Assembly (NCBI RefSeq): GCF_001612805.1 | Contig: NZ_BDBD01000018.1 | Span: forward strand, 124,001-188,000 | Source: Nocardia coubleae NBRC 108252 | GTDB taxonomy: Bacteria; Actinomycetota; Actinomycetes; Mycobacteriales; Mycobacteriaceae | Direction: 5' to 3' | DNA length: 64,000 bases | Shown: piece after piece, positions 34,189-42,403 of the stretch | Position numbering within the stretch: position 1 is the first letter of the stretch | Layout: each line of letters begins with the position of its first letter | Program-made: the position numbers and the translations under genes | The notes under the pieces: model-generated | Seen by the model: the letters and a program-made list of their open reading frames with translations, nothing else | Database searches by the model: none | Told to the model about the DNA's origin: nothing

Positions 34189-34228
34189 CGAACCGTCCCG
34201 CTCGCGCCGTCGCGAGCGGGACGGTTCG
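34189..34228 (+). terminator. 18-bp perfect hairpin after the mycolyltransferase gene
   Basis: Arms 34189-34206 and 34211-34228 are perfectly complementary with a 4-base loop. It starts 19 bases after the stop codon. Few T residues follow, as is common for high-GC actinobacterial terminators. Confidence 0.8.
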
Positions 34229-34266
34229 CGTTTGCCCGACTTCGTCACGCCGTTTGCGAATTGTGG

Positions 34267-34285
34267 TTAACTTAGGTTGACTGGT
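34267..34285. promoter_or_regulatory. Weak iron-box-like site upstream of the double-TetR gene
   Basis: AACTTAGGTTGAC resembles the core of the iron box at 55706 (AACTTAGGCTAAC), but only about 11-12 of 19 positions fit the DtxR/IdeR consensus. It lies about 70 bases before the TetR start. It could be a degenerate IdeR site or unrelated. Confidence 0.25.
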
Positions 34286-34353
34286 CCAGCGCCGTTGCCG
34301 GACGGCGCCGAGCCGTCGACGACGGTTCGCGCAACGGGAAGTGAGCAACGTAC

Positions 34354-35592
34354 ATGGTCGCCGATCGCAGGGAGTCCCACCGCGGCCCCGAGCAGGCGAC
34401 CGCGCAGGCCAAGGTGGTCCGCCGCAGGCCCAAGGACCGCAAGATGCAGATCATGCGCGCCGCCGCCAGGGCGTTCAGCGCGCGCGGCTACTACCCGGTC
34501 GGCGTCGACGAGATCGCGGCCGAGGTCGGCATCTCCGGGCCCGCGCTCTACCGGCACTTCGCCAACAAATACGCACTGCTCGTCGCCGCCGCCGAAGAGG
34601 GCGCGCGTGGGCTGCGCGATGTGGCGAAAGCCGCCGATGACCCGGCACTGAGCCCGCACGACCGCCTCGACGCGCTGCTCACCGCCGTGGCCGAGCACAA
34701 TATCGACATCCGGCGCGAAGCCGGCCTGTACCGCTGGGAACGTCGTTACCTCGAGCGCGAGGACCGCGTTCGTATCCGTGCGTTCTACCGGGAACTCGAG
34801 GCGATGGTCGCCACGCCCATCGCGGAACTGCGACCCGACGCGAGCCCCGAGGACATCACCCTGCTCGCCGTCGGCGCACTCAGCGCCCTGGCGAGCATCG
34901 CCGCGCACCGCACCACCCTGTCGCATTCGCGCATGCTCGCCCTGCAGCTCGACATGGCCTGGTCCATCGTGCGCGCCGACCTGCCGCCCGCACCGGCGCC
35001 GGCCGAGCCCGGCAAGCAGAATCGTGGGCTGCCGGTGACATCGAAACGTGAACAGCTGCTCACCGAGGCGATCCGCATCTTCGGCCGCAACGGCTACCAC
35101 GAGTCGGGTATCGAGGAGATCGGCGCCGCCGTCGGCATCAATGCCTCCAGCGTGTACCGCCACTTCGACAGCAAAGCCGACCTGCTCGCCGCCGCCTTCC
35201 ACCGTGCGGGCGACCGCCTCGCCGTGGGGATCAGCGAGGCGCTCGCGCAGTCGAACGACCGCGCCGACGCCGCCCGTCGCATCGCCGACGAGCACGCCCG
35301 CCTCACCTTCGCGACGCCGGAGATCATGCCGGTGTACTACGCCGAATTCAGCAATCTGCCCCAGGCCGAACAGCATCGGCTGCGCGCGATCCAGCGCCAG
35401 AACATCCTCGAATGGGCCAACCTGCTCGACGGCGACCCGATCGAGGCGCGGTTCCGGGTGCACGCCGCGATCGGTCAGATCATCGACGTGGGCAGGCTGC
35501 TGCGCTTCGACTCCCGGCCCGAACAGCTCGCCCGGCTCGGCGCGCTCACCGGTGCGGTGCTGCTCGGCGGGCAGTCAGCGCCCGTGGCGTAA
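34354..35592 (+). CDS. Double-TetR transcriptional regulator (two DNA-binding domains in one chain)
   Basis: A 412-residue protein, about twice the usual TetR length. It has two TetR helix-turn-helix regions: residues about 30-80 (AAARAFSARGYYPVGVDEIA, ending ALYRHFANK) and about 230-280 (AIRIFGRNGYHESGIEEIG, ending SVYRHFDSK). Each is followed by a helical ligand-type domain, joined by a Pro/Ala linker near 215. Tandem TetR proteins of this sort are known in mycolata. It ends inside the end of the convergent aldehyde dehydrogenase gene (18-base overlap). Targets cannot be named. The divergent drrABC operon, the ALDH or the upstream esterase are the local candidates. Confidence 0.85.
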   Translation: MVADRRESHRGPEQATAQAKVVRRRPKDRKMQIMRAAARAFSARGYYPVGVDEIAAEVGISGPALYRHFANKYALLVAAAEEGARGLRDVAKAADDPALSPHDRLDALLTAVAEHNIDIRREAGLYRWERRYLEREDRVRIRAFYRELEAMVATPIAELRPDASPEDITLLAVGALSALASIAAHRTTLSHSRMLALQLDMAWSIVRADLPPAPAPAEPGKQNRGLPVTSKREQLLTEAIRIFGRNGYHESGIEEIGAAVGINASSVYRHFDSKADLLAAAFHRAGDRLAVGISEALAQSNDRADAARRIADEHARLTFATPEIMPVYYAEFSNLPQAEQHRLRAIQRQNILEWANLLDGDPIEARFRVHAAIGQIIDVGRLLRFDSRPEQLARLGALTGAVLLGGQSAPVA

Positions 35593-37074
35593 CCGGAACG
35601 CCGCCTTGGCCAGGCGCAGATGTCCCGGCCTGCGATCGAACGTCGACAGGCGCACCGGTGCGCGGAAACGTCTGCGCGCGATCGACATCGTCCGGCTGAA
35701 TTCCTGCAAACCCTGCTGACCGTGGCTGTGCCCCTGCCCGTACTCGCCGACCCCGCCGAACGGCAGGGCCGGGATACCGGTGAACGCGGTCGACGAATTC
35801 ACCGTCACCACACCGACTTTCAGCTGGGCGGCGATGAACTCGGCGCTGACGATATCGCGGGTGAACACGGTGACGGCGATGCCGTTGCCCGCCGCGTTCA
35901 CCCGGGTCACCGCGTCGGCCAGATCCGACACCCGGTTCACCACCAGCACCGGGCCGATGCCCTCGCCGGTGATCGCGATGCTCTCCTCCGGCACCTCGGC
36001 GAGCACGATCGGCTCCACATAGGGGTCGCGGAAGGAGTCGAGTCCGCCGAGCACCGCGTGCCCGCCGCGGGCGATGGCGTCGCGCACCTGGGAGCGCACC
36101 ACGTCGACCTGGTCGGCATTGATCATCGGGCCGTAGGCGGCGCGGTTGTCGGCGCCCGGCCGCAGCTTGGCGGCCCGGTCGGCGGCGCGGGCGAGGAAAT
36201 CGTCGAAGACCGAGTCGGCGACATAGCAGCGCTGGATGCCCGAGGCGTTCTGACCGGAATTGGCCATCGCCCCGAACACGGCGGCCTCGGCGGCTTCGTC
36301 GAGGGCGGCGTCGACGTGCACGATCATGCTGCCCTTGCCGCTGTGTTCGACGACCACCGGCGTGAGCGAGCGCGCACACTGCGCGATCACCTCGCGGCCA
36401 CCGGCCTCGGGACCGGCGTAGGCGATCTTGTCCACCTCCGCGCCGCACAGTGCCGTCGCGGTGCGCGCGTCACCCGTCACGGCCTGCAGCACCGGATAAT
36501 CGGGTACCACGCGCGACCAGCTCGCGGCCAGCCAGAGGCCGACGCCGGTGGTGATCTCGTGCGGTTTGAACACCACCGTGTTCCCGGCGGCCATGGCGTA
36601 GGCGATGGAACCCATCGGCGTGAACACCGGGTTGTTCCACGCACCGAGCACGCCGACCACACCGAGCGGCAGATAACCCACCGACGCGTATTGATTGCGG
36701 GTGAACCAGCCCGAACGCAATCGTTTGCGGCCCAGTGCGCGTTCGGCATTGCGGGCGGCCCAATCCAGATTCTCCACCGCGAGCATCACCTCGAGCGCGG
36801 CATCGGCCTCCGGTTTACCCGTCTCGTTGCGCAGGATCTCGACCAATTCGCCACTGCGCCTGGCGATATGGCTGCGCCAATCCAGCAGCAGGCTCCGGCG
36901 TTCACCGAAATCCAGTTCCCCCCACCAGTTCTGTGTCGCCCTCGCGGTGCGGACCGCGCGCGTGACCTCGGCGCCGCCCTGCACCGGATATTGCGCGAGT
37001 TGTTCGCCGGTGCGCGGATCGAACGACATCAGCAGATCGGTACGGCCCGGCAATGCGGCGGCCGATTCGGCCAT
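35575..37074 (-). CDS. Aldehyde dehydrogenase superfamily protein lacking the catalytic cysteine
   Basis: A 499-residue ALDH-fold protein. The start is taken at ATG 37074, five bases after GGGAGG; GTG 37080 overlaps that site. The family is clear from the GAWNNPV nucleotide-binding block, NTVVFKPHE, the general-base region (ELGGK equivalent EHSGK, Glu243) and the C-terminal LPFGGVGEYG. The signature FxxxGQxC reads MANSGQNA here, so the thiol that attacks the aldehyde is Ala277 (codon GCC at 36244-36246 on the minus strand). As a dehydrogenase it should be inactive. It may be a pseudoenzyme with a binding role or a decaying gene, though no frameshift is present. It converges on and overlaps the TetR gene and diverges from the DrrA-like gene. 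Confidence 0.85.
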   Translation of the reverse strand: MAESAAALPGRTDLLMSFDPRTGEQLAQYPVQGGAEVTRAVRTARATQNWWGELDFGERRSLLLDWRSHIARRSGELVEILRNETGKPEADAALEVMLAVENLDWAARNAERALGRKRLRSGWFTRNQYASVGYLPLGVVGVLGAWNNPVFTPMGSIAYAMAAGNTVVFKPHEITTGVGLWLAASWSRVVPDYPVLQAVTGDARTATALCGAEVDKIAYAGPEAGGREVIAQCARSLTPVVVEHSGKGSMIVHVDAALDEAAEAAVFGAMANSGQNASGIQRCYVADSVFDDFLARAADRAAKLRPGADNRAAYGPMINADQVDVVRSQVRDAIARGGHAVLGGLDSFRDPYVEPIVLAEVPEESIAITGEGIGPVLVVNRVSDLADAVTRVNAAGNGIAVTVFTRDIVSAEFIAAQLKVGVVTVNSSTAFTGIPALPFGGVGEYGQGHSHGQQGLQEFSRTMSIARRRFRAPVRLSTFDRRPGHLRLAKAAFRLRHGR

Positions 37075-37288
37075 GGTCACCTCCCTCTACCCGGATGCCA
37101 GGGTATGGGCGTGTCGTCGCGGCGACAAGGAATCGGACCGAATCTCCCCGGGCCTGCCGGAGTACCGACCCGGAAAATCGCCGGACCGGTAACATCGCGC
37201 CGAACGGTATGGATCACTTACCGGGAAGAAAAATTCCGTGGCGCGCACCCGTTCGATCGGCGCCGCCGCGGCCGATGGTGGAGAGTTG

Positions 37289-38290
37289 ATGCCGAGTTCT
37301 ATCTCAGTGGATTCGCCCGTGGGTGGCGTCGCGTCGCACGGCGGTGAGCCCGCGGTGCTCGTTTCCGACGTGCGCAAATCCTTCGGCGACGTGCACGCGC
37401 TGCAGGGCATCAGTTTCCAGGCCGAGAAGGCCAGCGTGCTCGGTATCCTCGGGCCCAACGGCGCGGGCAAGACCACCACGGTCAAAATCCTGTCCACGCT
37501 GCTGCGCCCCGACTCCGGCACCGCCGTCGTCGCCGGGCACGACGTGCTCACCGATGCCGCGGGCGTGCGCCGCTCGATCATGATGACCGGCCAGTACGCC
37601 GCGCTCGACGAGAACCTCACCGGACGCGAGAACCTCGAACTGTTCGGTCGCCTGATGGGCCTGACCAAGTCGGCCGCCCGCAAGCGCGCCGAGGTGCTGC
37701 TCGAGGAATTCGACCTGGTCGGCGCCGGTAAACGGGCCGTGCGCAACTATTCGGGCGGTATGCGTCGCCGCGTCGACATCGCCTGCGGGCTGGTGGTCCG
37801 GCCCGAGGTGGTATTCCTCGACGAACCGACCACCGGGCTCGACCCGCGCAGCCGCCAGGGCGTGTGGGACCTGGTGACGGCGCTGAAGAACCAGGGCATC
37901 ACCGTGCTGCTCACCACGCAGTACCTCGAAGAAGCCGACGTGCTCAGCGACAACATCATCGTCATCGACAAGGGCACCGTCATCGCCGAAGGCACCGCCG
38001 ACCAGCTCAAGGCCAAGACCGGCGGCAGCTACTGCGAGATCATCCCGCTCGACCTCAGCCGCATCGCGGCCGCCGTCCAGGCCCTCGGTGACCTGGTCCC
38101 CGCCGCCGTCGCCGCCGAGATCGCGGGCGCCGACAAGCTGTCCATCCCCGCACCCGACGGCGCGGCCACCCTCGCCGAGGCGCTGCGCAGGCTCGACAAC
38201 GCGGGCATCGAACTGGCGGACATCGCCCTGCGCCGCCCCTCCCTTGACGACGTGTTCCTGTCGATCACCGGTCATTCGGGCGGCCACTAG
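37289..38290 (+). CDS. drrA: DrrA-type ABC transporter ATP-binding protein
   Basis: A 333-residue ATPase from ATG 37289 (GTGGAGAG five bases upstream). Walker A is GPNGAGKT (residues about 55-62), the signature is NYSGGM, and Walker B is VVFLDEPTTGLDP. The C-terminal extension ending SLDDVFLSITG is typical of the daunorubicin-resistance subfamily. It overlaps the next permease by one base and that permease overlaps the third gene by four, making a tight DrrABC operon. In actinobacteria such systems export lipids or secondary metabolites; in mycobacteria DrrABC exports phthiocerol lipids. Export of the NRPS product is a reasonable guess, but the operon is 4.3 kb away behind other genes. Confidence 0.9.
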   Translation: MPSSISVDSPVGGVASHGGEPAVLVSDVRKSFGDVHALQGISFQAEKASVLGILGPNGAGKTTTVKILSTLLRPDSGTAVVAGHDVLTDAAGVRRSIMMTGQYAALDENLTGRENLELFGRLMGLTKSAARKRAEVLLEEFDLVGAGKRAVRNYSGGMRRRVDIACGLVVRPEVVFLDEPTTGLDPRSRQGVWDLVTALKNQGITVLLTTQYLEEADVLSDNIIVIDKGTVIAEGTADQLKAKTGGSYCEIIPLDLSRIAAAVQALGDLVPAAVAAEIAGADKLSIPAPDGAATLAEALRRLDNAGIELADIALRRPSLDDVFLSITGHSGGH

Positions 38291-39099
38291 TGAGCGTGTC
38301 CACCCCTGCGGCGCAGGGGCTCTTCGCCGACCTACCCGCGGTGCACCAGAGCAGTTTCGCGCAGTGGCGCGCGCTGACCGGTCGCATCGTGCGGACCATG
38401 GCGACCAAGGGTGAACTGATCGTCGCCGTGCTCACCCCGCTGGTGGTGACCGTCGCGTTCTACCTGCCGCTGCGCTACGTGATGAAGGTGCAGGGCATCG
38501 ACTACGCGCAGTACGTGATGCCCATCATCGTGCTGCAGACCATGGCGATGACCATGATGTCGAATGCCCAGCTCGCGGCGTTCGAGGCGCTCACCGGGTT
38601 GAGTACCCGGTTGCAGACCATGCCGATCGGGTCGCTGGTTCCGCTGATGTCGCGGATCTGCGCCGGTCTGGTCCGTTCGCTGGTCTCGCTGGTCGCAACC
38701 GTCGGCTACGGATACCTGATCGGATTCCGGTTCACCGGCGGCGTGGTGCAGGCACTGGCATTTTGTGGGTTCGCGCTGGCGGTCGGCGTTGTGCTCACCC
38801 TCGGCGCCGACGCGCTGGGCAGCCTCACCAAGAACCCCGAGGCGCTCAGCCAGGCACTCACGCTGCCGATCCTGATCTTCGGCATGATGTCGACCGGCTT
38901 CGTGCCCGAGAACAGTTTCCCCACCTGGGCGCGCGGGTTCGCCCGCAACCAGCCGATCTCGCAGTTCGCGCAGACGCTCAGCGACATGGCCGCGGGCCAG
39001 CTGTCGTGGGCGGGTACCTGGGTGTCGCTGGTGTGGCTCGGCGTCGCGGCAGTTGTATTCCTCCCACTGGCGGTGTGGGCGAGTGTGAGGCGATCATGA
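38290..39099 (+). CDS. drrB: DrrB-type ABC-2 permease
   Basis: A 269-residue membrane protein of the ABC-2 type with about six hydrophobic segments (LIVAVLTPLVVTVAFYLPL, YVMPIIVLQTMAMTMM and others) and the conserved NPEALSQALTLPILIFGMMSTGFVP block. The GTG start shares one base with the drrA stop, and the ATGA overlap with the next gene shows translational coupling. With the other permease it forms the channel driven by the ATPase. Confidence 0.88.
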   Translation: MSVSTPAAQGLFADLPAVHQSSFAQWRALTGRIVRTMATKGELIVAVLTPLVVTVAFYLPLRYVMKVQGIDYAQYVMPIIVLQTMAMTMMSNAQLAAFEALTGLSTRLQTMPIGSLVPLMSRICAGLVRSLVSLVATVGYGYLIGFRFTGGVVQALAFCGFALAVGVVLTLGADALGSLTKNPEALSQALTLPILIFGMMSTGFVPENSFPTWARGFARNQPISQFAQTLSDMAAGQLSWAGTWVSLVWLGVAAVVFLPLAVWASVRRS

Positions 39100-39923
39100 C
39101 GACAACGGAAACGGCGGCCCAGCTGCCGGTGGTGCACGCCAAGCCGGAGAGCTCGGTGTCGGTGTGGTTCAGCCACAGTCTCATCCAGACCAAACGACTG
39201 CTGATGGTGTGGTTGCGCGACCCGTCGACCACCATCCAGACCATCGCCTACCCGGCCGTGACGCTGCTGATGTTCCGCATCGTCCTCGGTGACTCCATCA
39301 CCGCCGCGACCGGCACACCCAGCATCTACGGCCAGGCCGCGCTTCTCACGCTCGTCGCGGCGATGACCGGTGCGGTGGTGAGTGCGCTCGGCTTCAAACG
39401 CGAGAAGGCCTCGGGCCTGCTCAGCCGCTTCTACACGATGCCGCTGAACAAGGCGTCGCTGCTCACCGGGCGGCTGATCGCGGAGGCGCTGCGCATTCTC
39501 ATCACCACGGTGATCGTGCTGCTCGTCGCCGTGCCGCTCGGCTTCCTCTTCATGGAGGACCCGCTCACCAATATCGCGCTGGTCTGCGTGCCGATCCTGT
39601 TCGGGCTCGGCTTCGCGGTGATGGTGACGGCCCTGGCCACCATCACCGAGGGCGTGATGCTCATCAGCCTGATCGGCATCCTCAACACCCTGCTGATGTT
39701 CTTCAACACCGGCTTCGTCCCGATCATCGCCTACCCCACCTGGTTGCAGACCGTGGTCGCGAACCAGCCGATGAGCTGCGCGATCGACGCGATGAAGGGC
39801 CTGTCCTACGGCGGTCCCGTCGCGGACCCGCTGCTCAAGACGGTCCTGTGGACGGTGGGGATGATCGCGGTGTTCGCCTATCCGGCCATCCGCGGCTACA
39901 AGAAGGCCGCCGAGACCGCGTAG
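39096..39923 (+). CDS. drrC: DrrC-type ABC-2 permease
   Basis: A 275-residue ABC-2 permease with six predicted membrane segments. Key blocks are TIQTIAYPAVTLLMFRIVLG near residue 45 and the C-terminal FFNTGFVPIIAYPTWLQTVV followed by NQPMSCAIDA. It is the third gene of the operon and starts in the ATGA overlap with drrB. A bidirectional hairpin ends the operon 9 bases after the stop. Confidence 0.88.
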   Translation: MTTTETAAQLPVVHAKPESSVSVWFSHSLIQTKRLLMVWLRDPSTTIQTIAYPAVTLLMFRIVLGDSITAATGTPSIYGQAALLTLVAAMTGAVVSALGFKREKASGLLSRFYTMPLNKASLLTGRLIAEALRILITTVIVLLVAVPLGFLFMEDPLTNIALVCVPILFGLGFAVMVTALATITEGVMLISLIGILNTLLMFFNTGFVPIIAYPTWLQTVVANQPMSCAIDAMKGLSYGGPVADPLLKTVLWTVGMIAVFAYPAIRGYKKAAETA

Positions 39924-39931
39924 TTCTGTGG

Positions 39932-39961
39932 AAGGCCGCGCCGTTGCAACGGCGCGGCCTT
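39932..39961. terminator. Bidirectional terminator between drrC and the lycopene cyclase gene
   Basis: Arms AAGGCCGCGCCGTT and AACGGCGCGGCCTT form a perfect 14-bp palindromic stem between convergent genes. A T-rich end lies to the right and an A-rich start to the left, so it can serve both strands. Confidence 0.85.
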
Positions 39962-39963
39962 TC

Positions 39964-41127
39964 TCATGCCGGTTCCGCGAACGGGTAGTCGACCCAGCGG
40001 TTGCGGTTGGTCCAGCCGACCAGGTCGTAGCGCCAGCGGAACGGCCAGGTGTGGGCGACGGTGTTGAACAGCACCGCGCCGAGGGCGGTGTAGTCGTCGT
40101 GGGCCGACAGCAGCGCGCGTTGGCCGCGTTCGGATTCGGTGAAGAACGCTTCGAACATGGCGATCGACTGGTCGGTGGTGAGTCGGCCCAGGCCCCACAG
40201 GCCGCGCATCCGCATCCAGTACACCGCCCGCGCCTGCCACGGCCACAGCGCCTCGACGGGGTCGGTGCCCTGTTGCACGGCCGAGACGGCGGTGTCGATG
40301 AGGGCGAGGGAATCGCCCACGCTGTAGCCGGTACACGGGTGCATCATGCCGCCGCGGGAACCGAACGGGATCGCCGCCGCGGCGCCCTTCTTCGGTGGCG
40401 GCTGGTCGAGCGGGTAGTGGGCGGCCTCGTGCGGTTCGTCGCCGGTGAGCCGAATGCCGTGGGCGGCAAGACGATTCAACGTCCGCTTGCGCAGTTCGTG
40501 CTGGGGCATACCGCCGCGCAGGCCGAGGCTCGTCTCTTCGAAGATGACGGTTCCGTCGCCGAGCGGCACCGCGTACAGGAACGACGGCGGTTCGTCCGGG
40601 CCCGCACCGTTCTCCGGTCGCCAGTCCAGCAGCAGGCCCTCGCCGTCACCGACCATCGGCGCCGCGGTGTCGGCATCGACGAAGATCCCGTGCGCCGACG
40701 CTGCCCGCCGCTTGCCGAGCGTCGGCAGCCCGCGGGTGTCGAACACGGTGCCCGCCGAGATCACCGTCCCGTCGGCCAGCTCCACTTCGTGCTGGTCCAC
40801 CCGCCCGGCCCGCTGCGCGAACACCGTCGCGTCGTCGATCGCGAGCGCCGCGTGCAACCCCGCCTTCGACAGCACACAGTAGGCCCGCTCGATCCGATGC
40901 TCGGTCTTGGTCCACACCGTCGGCGCCGCGATCCGCTGCGCGATAGCACTCTCGGGCAACCAGCCCGGCAACTCGTCCACCCAGCACGAGAACGTCGGCG
41001 GAAACAACCGTTCCGGCCGCGGATCCACCGCCGCCACCCGCAACCCGGCCCCGGCAGCCCGATGCGCCAACCCCCGCCCAGCCGGCCCCAACCCGACCAC
41101 GCAAATATCGAACTCCCGCACACTCAC
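39964..41127 (-). CDS. crtY: Lycopene cyclase (CrtY/CrtL type flavoprotein)
   Basis: A 387-residue FAD/NAD(P)-binding enzyme that closes the end rings of lycopene in carotenoid synthesis. The N-terminus has the dinucleotide motif DICVVGLGPAGRGLAHRA. Downstream are the family blocks FEETSL, PFGSRGGMMHPCTGYSVGDSL, and FEAFF near the C-terminus. The start is uncertain: GTG 41127 is used, TTG 41163 and GTG 41123 are alternatives, and none has a strong ribosome site. No crtE, crtB or crtI is nearby, so the rest of the pathway must be encoded elsewhere. Confidence 0.85.
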   Translation of the reverse strand: MSVREFDICVVGLGPAGRGLAHRAAGAGLRVAAVDPRPERLFPPTFSCWVDELPGWLPESAIAQRIAAPTVWTKTEHRIERAYCVLSKAGLHAALAIDDATVFAQRAGRVDQHEVELADGTVISAGTVFDTRGLPTLGKRRAASAHGIFVDADTAAPMVGDGEGLLLDWRPENGAGPDEPPSFLYAVPLGDGTVIFEETSLGLRGGMPQHELRKRTLNRLAAHGIRLTGDEPHEAAHYPLDQPPPKKGAAAAIPFGSRGGMMHPCTGYSVGDSLALIDTAVSAVQQGTDPVEALWPWQARAVYWMRMRGLWGLGRLTTDQSIAMFEAFFTESERGQRALLSAHDDYTALGAVLFNTVAHTWPFRWRYDLVGWTNRNRWVDYPFAEPA

Positions 41128-41187
41128 CCCCGCATTCAATCCACACCCCACACCCCGGCGCAAGGAGACGTGGCCGGTGTCCCGATG

Positions 41188-42351
41188 TCAGTCCTCGAGG
41201 GCGAGGGCCTGGCGGAGGGTGAGGCGGCCCTGGGTTTGCATGAGGGAGCGGCGGTAGATCTTTTCGGCCACGATGACGATGGCGTAGGTGGCTGCGGCCA
41301 TCAGGGCCAGGGCGATGAGGGGTTCCCACCAGGCGGCGGTGCCTTCGGCCAGGCGGCTCGGCATGGCGATGATCGAGGTGATGGGGACGTAGGAGGCGAT
41401 CACGCGAGCGGTTCCGGAGAGGAAGATGCCCGCGAACAGCACGATCATGATGAGCATCGACAGGGGAGTGGAGGTGGACTGCAGGTCCTCGCTGCGCGTC
41501 GACAGGGAGCCGGCTACCGCCCACAGGCTGGCCAGGGCGAGGAAGCCGACCACGAAGAACACGATGAACCACCCTGCGGCACCGGCGATCCGGCCGAGCT
41601 GGTCGGCCTTGCCGAGGAAGACCAACCCGCCGAGCCCGGCCACGACGAACAGCACGAGCTGCCCGAACGCCAGCACCGCGTTACCGACCACCTTGCCGAT
41701 AAGCAACTGCCGCAACGGGATCGCGCTCGCCAGGATCTCGACGATGCGGTTCTGCTTCTCCTCGATCACACTCTGCGCGATCGACATCCCGAACAGTAGC
41801 GACGCCAGATAGAACAGGAACGCGAAGACGAACGCGACGATCTTGGCCAGCCCCGGATCGATGGCGTTCTTCTCCAGCAGCGTGTAATCCACGCCGGCGC
41901 CCTGGGCGAGTTCGTCCATGGTGACCCCGGCAGCGGCGGCATTGCGCTGCAAGGCCAATTGCTGGGCGGCGGCGGTGATGTAGGTGGTCGCGTCGTCGTT
42001 CTCGGCGGTCTTGCCGATCAGCTGCCAGCCGTCGGGCTCGGCGGCGACCAGGCCGACATCGACCGCGCCGTCGCGAACCTGCTGTTCGACAGCGGCACGG
42101 TCGGCCACGGCATGACCCGTGAAGCTGACGTCTTTCTCGGCCCCCAGCTCGTTCGCCCGGTCGAGCACCACTACGCCGGCCGTGCCGGTGATCGCGACAT
42201 CTACCTTGTCGGGCCTGCTGTTGAGGAACCCACTCACCGCTACCGACGCGATGATCGCCACGATGGTCACCACCGTCGAGATCACGAAATTGCGATCCCG
42301 CAGCTTCACCACGATCTCGCGCGCGGAAACGATCCGCCACACCCCGTTCAC
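41188..42351 (-). CDS. ABC-2 type transporter permease (NatB-like)
   Basis: A 387-residue membrane protein from GTG 42351, preceded by GAGGAGG at six bases. It has one N-terminal membrane segment (about 22-42), a large extracytoplasmic domain of about 120 residues, and five more membrane segments in the C-terminal half. The SVIEEKQNRIVEILASAIP block is typical of the NatB/ABC-2 subfamily. It lies 52 bases downstream of its ATPase gene on the same strand. The substrate is unknown; relatives include sodium efflux and drug export systems. Confidence 0.85.
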   Translation of the reverse strand: MNGVWRIVSAREIVVKLRDRNFVISTVVTIVAIIASVAVSGFLNSRPDKVDVAITGTAGVVVLDRANELGAEKDVSFTGHAVADRAAVEQQVRDGAVDVGLVAAEPDGWQLIGKTAENDDATTYITAAAQQLALQRNAAAAGVTMDELAQGAGVDYTLLEKNAIDPGLAKIVAFVFAFLFYLASLLFGMSIAQSVIEEKQNRIVEILASAIPLRQLLIGKVVGNAVLAFGQLVLFVVAGLGGLVFLGKADQLGRIAGAAGWFIVFFVVGFLALASLWAVAGSLSTRSEDLQSTSTPLSMLIMIVLFAGIFLSGTARVIASYVPITSIIAMPSRLAEGTAAWWEPLIALALMAAATYAIVIVAEKIYRRSLMQTQGRLTLRQALALED

Positions 42352-42403
42352 GCCGCACCTCCTCGGCACGCCGCGATCACGCGATCCGCTGACTCCGGCC
42401 GCA

